Source: Pseudomonadota bacterium (lineage in GTDB: Bacteria; Pseudomonadota; Alphaproteobacteria; Rhizobiales; Beijerinckiaceae). Taken from it: 5,978 nucleotides of DNA. The stretch spans positions 1 to 5,978 of the forward strand of contig JAEXUU010000034.1 of the NCBI GenBank assembly GCA_023452965.1, read 5' to 3'. The stretch's first letter is position 1. Each line of letters starts with the position of its first letter. A program made the translations under genes and the position numbers. Positions 1 to 5,978 of this stretch are shown here, in pieces. The notes under the pieces are model-generated. The model saw only the letters and a program-made list of their open reading frames with translations. It made no database searches and had not been told where the DNA came from.

Positions 1-1
1 C

Positions 2-1572
2 CACATGCTCTATGACGAGCCGCGCGGCCTGCGCGACTACGACCATGGCAAGCTCCACGATATCGGGGACGTGATCGAGGCCGGGCGCGCCGCCCTCAAG
101 GATCCGGCCGCGAGCGCCGCGCTCGAGACCGAGATGACGCAGGGTACGGGCTCCGACCTCGCCATCATCCTCTACACCTCGGGCACGACCGGCCGGCCCA
201 AGGGCGTGATGCTCAGCCATTACAACGTCATCACCGCCGCCGAGATCGGCTGCGCCTTCGACGGGCTGAACGAGAGCGACGAGATCATCGCCTATCTGCC
301 GATCGCCTGGGTCGGCGACCATGTGTTCTCCTATGCCCAGGCGATCATCGCCGGCTTCTGCGTCAACTGCCCGGAGGGCCCCGAGACCGTCGTCGACGAC
401 CGCCGCGAGGTCGGCACCACCTACGCCTTCGCGCCGCCGCGCGTCTTCGAGACGATGCTGACCATCACCATGGTGCGCATGGAGGATGCCGGCCCGCTGA
501 TGCGCAAGGTGTTCCACTACTTCCTCGGCGTGGCGAAGAAGTACGGCGAGAAGATATTGAACGGCGAGCCCGTGCCGCTCGGCGCCCGCCTCCTCTACAA
601 GCTCGGCGACATCATCATCTACGCGCCGCTGCGCAACCGCTTCGGCCTGACCAACATCAAGGTCGGCTACACTGCGGGCGAGGCGATCGGCCCTGAGCTC
701 TTCCGCTTCTACCGCTCGATCGGCGTCAACCTGAAGCAGCTCTACGGACAGACCGAGGCCGGCGTCTACATCACCATGCAGCCGGACGGCGAGATCAAGG
801 CCGATACGGTCGGCCGGCCGGCCCCGCAGGTCGAGATCCGGATCGACGACAATGGCGAGGTCCTCTACCGCTCGCCCTCGATCTTCCGCGGCTACTACAA
901 GGACGAGGAGAAGACCGCCGAGACGATGACCGCCGACGGCTATGTCCGCTCCGGCGATGCCGGCTTCTTCGACGAGGGCGGCCACCTCAAGATCATCGAC
1001 CGCGCCAAGGATGTCGGGAAGCTCAATTCGGGCGATCTGTTCCCGCCGAAATACATCGAGAACAAGCTCAAATTCTATCCGAACATCAAGGAGGTCGTCG
1101 CCTTCGGCCAGGGCCGCGACTACGCGACCGTCGCGCTGAACATCGACCTCACCGCCGTCGGCAACTGGGCCGAGCGCAACAATGTTGTCTACGCCTCCTA
1201 CCAGGAGCTCGCCGGCCACCCGCTGGTCTACGACATGATGGCCAAGCACGTCGACGAGGTGAACCGCTCGCTCGCCGCCGAGCCGATGATGGGCGGCGCC
1301 CAGATCAAGCGCTTCCTGATCCTGCACAAGGAACTCGACGCAGACGACGGCGAATTGACCCGCACCCAGAAGGTCCGCCGCGGCTTCATCGCCGAGCGCT
1401 ACGCGCCGCTGGTCGAGGCGCTGTACAATGGCTCCACCGAGGCCGACATCTCGACCGAGGTCACCTTCGAGGACGGCCGCAAGGGCATGATCTCGGCCAG
1501 GGTCAAGGTCCGCGACGCCAACACCTACCCGGTCACGGCCCCGGCCGGCGCCATCGCGGCGAAGGAGGCGGC

Positions 1573-1576
<4 letters not shown>
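2..1576 (+). CDS. AMP-forming acyl/aryl-CoA synthetase (long-chain fatty acid-CoA ligase-like), 5' partial
   Basis: This enzyme of the ANL adenylating superfamily should activate a carboxylic acid with ATP to an acyl-adenylate, then transfer it to CoA in the cytoplasm. Numbering from the ATG at base 5, the phosphate-binding motif YTSGTTGRPKG is at residues 57-67, the YGQTEAG motif at 247-253, the ribose-binding aspartate at D318 in YVRSGD, the hinge region DRAKD at 332-336, and the likely C-terminal catalytic lysine at K456 (TRTQKVRR). About 67 residues follow K456. The frame is open to the window edge. In long-chain acyl-CoA synthetases the first motif usually lies some 170-190 residues in, so roughly 120 residues are probably missing upstream and the ATG at 5 is unlikely to be the true start. 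The stop overlaps the livG start (ATGA). The fold is clear; the substrate (fatty, dicarboxylic or aromatic acid) is not determinable. Confidence 0.93.
1562..1568 (+). promoter_or_regulatory. Ribosome binding site of livG
   Basis: AAGGAGG lies four bases before the ATG at 1573, inside the last codons of the ligase gene. It supports 1573 as the start over the in-frame ATG at 1588, which has no comparable purine run, and suits translational coupling through the ATGA overlap. Confidence 0.7.
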
Positions 1577-2387
<811 letters not shown>

Positions 2388-2388
<1 letters not shown>

Positions 2389-2435
2389 TGACCGCCGCAC
2401 TGAAGAACCCGCGCGCAGAGGGAAAGAGCGCATGA
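2388..2435 (+). CDS. Possible 15-codon coupling ORF between livG and livH
   Basis: An ATG at 2388 shares its A with the livG stop (TGATG) and opens a 15-codon frame (MTAALKNPRAEGKSA) whose TGA overlaps the livH ATG at 2432 (ATGA). GGAG at 2374-2377 sits ten bases before this ATG and could serve as a ribosome binding site. The peptide has no recognisable domain. If translated, its likeliest role is to carry terminating ribosomes from livG to livH. It could equally be a chance frame in a 43-base gap. No function is claimed. Confidence 0.3.
2417..2426 (+). promoter_or_regulatory. Ribosome binding site deciding the livH start
   Basis: The purine run AGAGGGAAAG ends five bases before the ATG at 2432, and its GAGGGA core ends eight bases before it. 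The alternative livH start at 2591 has only CCAGCAG directly upstream, so this site favours the longer protein. Confidence 0.6.
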
Positions 2436-3505
2436 GCGACGTCGCCGCGCAGCCCGCGCCCAGTCTCCTTGCCAATGGCTGGATCAAGACCGGCCTGATC
2501 GTCGTCGGCGTGATCGCCGCGGCACTGATCGGCGCCCAGCTCGACTCGTCGGGCACCATTCACAAGATCTTCGTCGACCCGTTCCAGCAGATGGTCCAGG
2601 CGCCCGATTTGCTCGCCCAGACGATCTGGGAAGGGCTGGTTTCGGGCGTGCTCTATGCGCTGATCGCGCTCGGCTTCGTCCTGATCTTCAAGGCTTCCGG
2701 CGTCTTCAACTTCGCCCAGGGCATCATGGTGGTGTTCGCGGCGCTGACCCTGGTCGGCCTGCACGAGAAGGGCGTCCCGGCCTTCCTCGCGGTCTTCCTG
2801 ACGCTCGGCGTGATGTTCGTGCTCGCCGTCACCATCGAGCGCGTGGTGCTGCGCCCGCTGGTCAACCAGCCCGACATCATCCTGTTCATGGCGACCTTCG
2901 GGATCACCTATTTCCTGATCGGCTTCGGCGAATCCGTCTTCGGCGGCAACCCCAAGCAGATGATCACCAGCGAGCTCTATCTGCCGAAGGGCGCGATCGA
3001 CGCCAAGATCCTCGGCGGCATCGTCTCTTTCCAGAAGATCGACATCGCGGCTGCGATCATCGCCTCGCTGATGATCGCCGCGCTCGCCGTCTTCTTCCAG
3101 TACACCCGCATCGGCCGGGCGCTCCGCGCCGTTGCGGACAGCCACAAGGCGGCGCTCTCGGTCGGCATCTCGCTCAACCAGATCTGGGTGATCGTCTGGT
3201 TCACCGCCGGCATCGTCGCGCTGATCACCGGCATCATGTGGGGCGCGCGCTCGGACGTCTCCTTCGCGCTCGAGATCGTCGCGTTGAAGGCGCTGCCGGT
3301 GCTGATCCTCGGCGGCTTCACCTCGATCCCCGGAGCCATCGTCGGCGGGCTGATCATCGGCATCGGCGAGAAGCTCGGCGAGTTCTACTGGGGGCCGCTG
3401 ATCGGCGGCGGCATCGAGAGCTGGCTCGCCTATTTCATCGCCCTGGGCTTCCTGCTGTTCCGGCCGCAGGGCCTGTTCGGCGACAAGATCATCGAACGCA
3501 TCTGA
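2432..3505 (+). CDS. livH: LivH-type branched-chain amino acid family ABC transporter permease
   Basis: A 357-residue inner-membrane permease that should pair with the following LivM protein to form the channel. Family hallmarks are NFAQG at residues 93-97 after a hydrophobic helix (about 66-88), ERVVLRPL at 136-143, the cytoplasmic ATPase-contacting loop from GRALRAV (228-234) to VGI (244-246), GGFTSIPG at 294-301, and the C-terminal RPQGLFG at 344-350. E. coli LivH is about 308 residues; here about 50 extra N-terminal residues include a hydrophobic stretch (about 18-35), so one additional membrane helix is likely. The start at 2432 is chosen for its purine-rich binding site and its ATGA overlap with the mini-ORF. 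Starting at M54 (base 2591) would give 304 residues, the usual family length, but lacks a ribosome binding site. Function as a permease is secure; ligand unknown. Confidence 0.92.
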   Translation: MSDVAAQPAPSLLANGWIKTGLIVVGVIAAALIGAQLDSSGTIHKIFVDPFQQMVQAPDLLAQTIWEGLVSGVLYALIALGFVLIFKASGVFNFAQGIMVVFAALTLVGLHEKGVPAFLAVFLTLGVMFVLAVTIERVVLRPLVNQPDIILFMATFGITYFLIGFGESVFGGNPKQMITSELYLPKGAIDAKILGGIVSFQKIDIAAAIIASLMIAALAVFFQYTRIGRALRAVADSHKAALSVGISLNQIWVIVWFTAGIVALITGIMWGARSDVSFALEIVALKALPVLILGGFTSIPGAIVGGLIIGIGEKLGEFYWGPLIGGGIESWLAYFIALGFLLFRPQGLFGDKIIERI

Positions 3506-3509
3506 GGGG
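3504..3509 (+). promoter_or_regulatory. Ribosome binding site supporting the GTG start of livM
   Basis: GAGGGG, beginning within the livH stop codon, lies seven bases before the GTG at 3517. The next in-frame ATG, at 3565, is 48 bases further on and has no such run, so GTG is the better start. Confidence 0.65.
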
Positions 3510-3516
3510 CTGACAC

Positions 3517-4596
3517 GTGTTCTACCGCGAAGCCGGCCAGTTCAAATCGACCTACGCCGCCGACATGGCCGTGTTCCCGATCCGGCAGGACCGGATCGGC
3601 ATCGCCGTGATCCTGCTGATCGCCTTCGTTGGCATCCCGATGATCGGCAACGACTTCTTCATCTCCTCGGTGATGATCCCGTTCCTGGTGTTCTCGCTCG
3701 CCGCGATCGGGCTCAACATCCTCACCGGCTACACCGGCCTGATCTCGCTCGGCACCGCCGCCTTCATGGGGGTCGGCGCCTATTCCTGCTACAAGCTGAC
3801 GACCTATTTCCCGGGCGTGAACGTCATCGTCCTCGTGCTGGTCTCCGGCCTGTTTTCGGCGGCGATCGGCGTGCTCTTCGGCCTGCCCTCGCTGCGGATC
3901 AAGGGCTTCTACCTCGCGGTGGCGACGCTGGCCGCGCAGTTCTTCCTGCAATGGGCCTTCGTGCGCGTGCCCTGGCTGTTCAACTACAACGCTTCAGGTG
4001 CCATCGAGGTGCCGCAGCGCCTCTTCTTCGGCCTGCCCATCACCGGCGCCTCGGCCTCGCCGGAGACCCGCTACTTCGTCTGCCTCGGCCTCGTCGTCGT
4101 CCTCACCTGGTTCGCCTCCAACCTCGTCCACGGCAAGATCGGCCGCTCCTGGATGGCGGTGCGCGACATGGACATCGCCGCCGAGCTGATGGGCATCAAG
4201 CTGCTCAACGCCAAGCTGCTCGCCTTCGCCGTCTCCTCCTTCTATGCCGGCGTCGCCGGAGCGATGATGATCTTCTTCTGGTACGGGACGGCCGAGGCCG
4301 CCGACGTCTTCAACATCCGCCTCTCCTTCAACATCCTGTTCATGGTCATCATCGGGGGCTTGGGCTCGCTGATCGGCTCCTTCTTCGGCGCGGCCTTCAT
4401 CGCCAGCCTGCCGACCATCATGAAATTCGGCCTGCCGGCCCTGGGCGTGCCGCTCACCGGCGCCGCCGCCGAGCATGTCACCTTCATGCTGGTCGGCGGC
4501 CTGATCATCTTCTTCCTGATCGTCGAGCCGCACGGCCTCGCCCGGCTCTGGCAGATCGCGAAGCAGAAATTGCGGACGTGGCCTTTCCCCTACTGA
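3517..4596 (+). CDS. livM: LivM-type branched-chain amino acid family ABC transporter permease
   Basis: A 359-residue inner-membrane protein, the second channel subunit. It begins with a GTG codon eleven bases after the livH stop. A short polar N-terminus (MFYREAGQF) precedes the first helix (about 27-44). Family marks include the GLNILTGYTG run starting at residue 65 and continuing through SLG and GVGAY to 89, LRIKGFYLAVATL at 126-138, the ATPase-contacting loop GRSWMAVRDMDIAAELMGI at 209-227, and GGLGSLIG at 280-287. The C-terminus carries a final hydrophobic helix followed by VEPHGLARLW, matching the usual EPxGL ending. The length is close to the family norm (E. coli LivM about 425, many homologues 320-360). 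The polar N-terminus looks familiar from relatives, which together with the ribosome binding site supports GTG over the ATG at residue 17. The protein should work with LivH and the LivG ATPase. Confidence 0.93.
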   Translation: MFYREAGQFKSTYAADMAVFPIRQDRIGIAVILLIAFVGIPMIGNDFFISSVMIPFLVFSLAAIGLNILTGYTGLISLGTAAFMGVGAYSCYKLTTYFPGVNVIVLVLVSGLFSAAIGVLFGLPSLRIKGFYLAVATLAAQFFLQWAFVRVPWLFNYNASGAIEVPQRLFFGLPITGASASPETRYFVCLGLVVVLTWFASNLVHGKIGRSWMAVRDMDIAAELMGIKLLNAKLLAFAVSSFYAGVAGAMMIFFWYGTAEAADVFNIRLSFNILFMVIIGGLGSLIGSFFGAAFIASLPTIMKFGLPALGVPLTGAAAEHVTFMLVGGLIIFFLIVEPHGLARLWQIAKQKLRTWPFPY

Positions 4597-4622
4597 GTCG
4601 GGGAAGAGGTCCAAGAAGACGA

Positions 4623-4647
4623 CCCGCGGCAAATCACAAGCGGCGGG
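4623..4647 (+). other. Imperfect hairpin in the livM to binding-protein spacer
   Basis: CCCGCGGC (4623-4630) can pair with GCGGCGGG (4640-4647) as five pairs, one G-G mismatch and two more pairs, around a nine-base A-rich loop (AAATCACAA). No run of T follows, so it does not meet the pattern of an intrinsic terminator. In GC-rich DNA a stem this short may arise by chance. Confidence 0.3.
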
Positions 4648-4692
4648 CATTCAAGAGGCGGAACGGCCCCGGCCGCATCCGACGTAACCCAC

Positions 4693-4697
4693 GGAGG
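4693..4697 (+). promoter_or_regulatory. Ribosome binding site of the substrate-binding protein gene
   Basis: GGAGG lies five bases before the ATG at 4703 and eight before the adjacent in-frame ATG at 4706. Either may be used. The second has the more typical spacing, and the protein differs by one methionine that is removed with the signal peptide. Confidence 0.7.
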
Positions 4698-4702
4698 AAG
4701 CA

Positions 4703-5978
4703 ATGATGAAGAGCAGCATGATCAAGGGCGTAGCGCTCGGCGCGCTTCTGGCGGCGGGCGCCCTCGCCGCTCCCGCCAACGCACAGGACTCGGTCTACTT
4801 CGCCAACAACGCCTACCGCACCGGCCCGTTCTCCGGCTCCGGCATCCCGATCGGCGACGGCATGCGCGACTACATCACCATGATCAACGAGCGCGACGGC
4901 GGCGTGAACGGTGTCAAGATCGTCTACGAGGAGTGCGAGACCGGCTACGACACCAAGAAGTCGATCGAGTGCTACGAGCAGGCCAAGTCGAAGAACACCA
5001 TCGTCTACTCGCCCTGGTCGACCGGCGCGACGCTCGCCGCGATCCCGCGCGCCCATGTCGACAAGATCCCGATCCTGTCGATGGCCTACGGCCTTTCAGC
5101 CTCGGCCGACGGCACCAACTTCCCCTGGGTCTTCATCCCGCCCTTCACCTATTGGGACGGCGCCTCCGTCATGGTGAAGCACATGGCCAACGAGCTTGGC
5201 GGCATGGACAAGCTCAAGGGCAAGAAGCTCGGCCTGATCCATCTCGACGCACCCTTCGGCAAGGAGCCGATCCCGGTGCTCGAGAACCTCGCCAAGAAGT
5301 ACGGCTTCGAGGTCAAGCTCTACCCGGTCGCGGCTGCCGACATGCAGAACCAGGGCTCGCTCTGGCTCTCGATCCGGCGTGACCGGCCCGACTTCCTCTA
5401 CAACCAGGGCTGGGGCGCGATGAACCCGACCGCGGTCAAGGAAGCGATCAAGAACAACTTCCCGATCACCAAGCTGGTCGGCGTCTGGTGGGCCGGCGGC
5501 GACGACGACGCCCGCGCCGGCGGCGCCGAGGCCAAGGGCTACCGCTCGCTGAACTTCAACGCGGCCGGCCAGAACTTCCCGGTGATCCAGGACATCCTCA
5601 AGCATGTCGTGGAGAAGGGTAAGAGCACGACGCCGAAGGAGAAGGTCGGCGAGAACCTCTATAATCGCGGCGTCTACAACTCGATGCTCGTCATCGAGGC
5701 GATCCGCACCGCCCAGAAGCTGACCGGCAAGAAGGTGATCACGCCGGAAGACATGCGCCGCGGTCTCGAGAACCTGAATGTCGACGAGGCCCGGCTCAAG
5801 GAGATCGGCATGGCCGGCTTCGCCGCGCCGGTGAAGGTGAGCTGCACCGACCATTCGGGCCACCACAAGGCCTATGTCGCCGAATGGGACGGCACCAAGT
5901 GGACGCAGAAGGGCGACTGGATCGAGCCGATGAAGGACGAGGTCCGGCCGCTGATCGAGGCCAACGCCAAGGACTATG
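4703..5978 (+). CDS. Periplasmic substrate-binding protein of the Liv/HAAT ABC importer (LivK-like), 3' partial
   Basis: This is the ligand-capturing component, exported to the periplasm. The first 27 residues form a signal peptide: KSS...K at the N-terminus, an alanine/leucine-rich core, and a type I cleavage site PANA before Q28. The mature part looks like a type I periplasmic binding fold: an early GPFSGSG loop, then C78 and C90 (in ECETGY and ECYEQ), which could form a disulfide, and a PWSTG segment (104-108) where related proteins contact ligand. A third cysteine, C381, lies in VSCTDHSGHH near the C-terminus. The frame stays open to the edge after 425 codons. Relatives are commonly around 400-430 residues, so only a short tail is probably missing. 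It is longer than E. coli LivJ/LivK (about 370) and diverges from them, so an amino acid ligand should not be assumed. Context with the ligase gene points to an organic acid (inference). Confidence 0.9.
   Translation, partial: MMKSSMIKGVALGALLAAGALAAPANAQDSVYFANNAYRTGPFSGSGIPIGDGMRDYITMINERDGGVNGVKIVYEECETGYDTKKSIECYEQAKSKNTIVYSPWSTGATLAAIPRAHVDKIPILSMAYGLSASADGTNFPWVFIPPFTYWDGASVMVKHMANELGGMDKLKGKKLGLIHLDAPFGKEPIPVLENLAKKYGFEVKLYPVAAADMQNQGSLWLSIRRDRPDFLYNQGWGAMNPTAVKEAIKNNFPITKLVGVWWAGGDDDARAGGAEAKGYRSLNFNAAGQNFPVIQDILKHVVEKGKSTTPKEKVGENLYNRGVYNSMLVIEAIRTAQKLTGKKVITPEDMRRGLENLNVDEARLKEIGMAGFAAPVKVSCTDHSGHHKAYVAEWDGTKWTQKGDWIEPMKDEVRPLIEANAKDY

Larger units (their letters stand above)
4597..4702 (+). 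other. Intergenic spacer before the binding-protein gene
   Basis: This 106-base gap is the only real non-coding stretch in the window. I see no convincing sigma-70-like -35/-10 pair, no operator-like palindrome and no T-tract. It holds an imperfect hairpin (4623-4647), a short CGGCCCCGGCCG self-complementary run around 4666-4677, and the ribosome binding site of the next gene. It could carry an mRNA processing or stabilising element, as binding-protein genes are often expressed above their permeases. That is inference. Confidence 0.5.

Noticed and set aside
5..7. The ATG at base 5 as the true ligase start.
   Set aside because: The frame stays open upstream, and the adenylation motif would then begin at residue 57, far too early for this family. 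The gene most likely begins outside the window.
4623..4647. The spacer hairpin as an intrinsic terminator after livM.
   Set aside because: The stem is short and mismatched and no T-run follows. Ending transcription there would also separate the binding protein from its permeases.
3951..4706. A 251-codon plus-strand frame overlapping livM in another register.
   Set aside because: Its product is almost all Arg, Leu, His, Pro and Ala, a shadow of GC-rich livM codons. livM has all its family motifs in its own frame.
5096..5866. A 256-codon minus-strand frame opposite the binding-protein gene.
   Set aside because: It is antisense to a well-supported gene with signal peptide and family motifs. 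The frame is open because GC-rich codons rarely yield stops on the opposite strand.

Overview
This is a tightly packed, single-strand (+) gene block from a high-GC genome with strong G/C preference at third codon positions. It reads as one operon for an ABC importer of the branched-chain amino acid (HAAT/Liv) type, led by an acyl-CoA synthetase. The codon style, and my recollection of similar ligase-Liv blocks in Hyphomicrobiales (Bosea/Bradyrhizobium-type genomes), suggest an alphaproteobacterium. The genus is a guess.

Layout: (1) 2-1576, an AMP-forming acyl/aryl-CoA synthetase with its N-terminus outside the window. (2) 1573-2388, the LivG-type ATPase, overlapping the ligase by ATGA. (3) 2388-2435, a possible 15-codon reading frame linking livG to livH by two start/stop overlaps. 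(4) 2432-3505, the LivH-type permease with an N-terminal extension carrying an extra hydrophobic segment. (5) 3517-4596, the LivM-type permease with a GTG start. (6) 4597-4702, a 106-base spacer with a weak imperfect hairpin. (7) 4703-5978, the periplasmic substrate-binding protein with a signal peptide, cut by the window edge probably just short of its C-terminus. The second ATPase (LivF) that such importers normally need is not in the window; it may lie just beyond either edge.

Inferred joint function: the binding protein captures a ligand in the periplasm, the LivH/LivM channel passes it through the inner membrane using ATP hydrolysed by LivG and a LivF partner, and the co-translated ligase could convert it to a CoA thioester. 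A ligase inside the operon argues for a carboxylic acid substrate (fatty, dicarboxylic or aromatic) rather than leucine, but the sequence does not identify the ligand.

The window is ordinary metabolic/transport DNA. I see no mobile element, CRISPR array, RNA gene or defence system. The points worth a second look are the ligase-transporter coupling, the mini-ORF at the livG/livH junction, the choice of livH start, and the binding-protein spacer.
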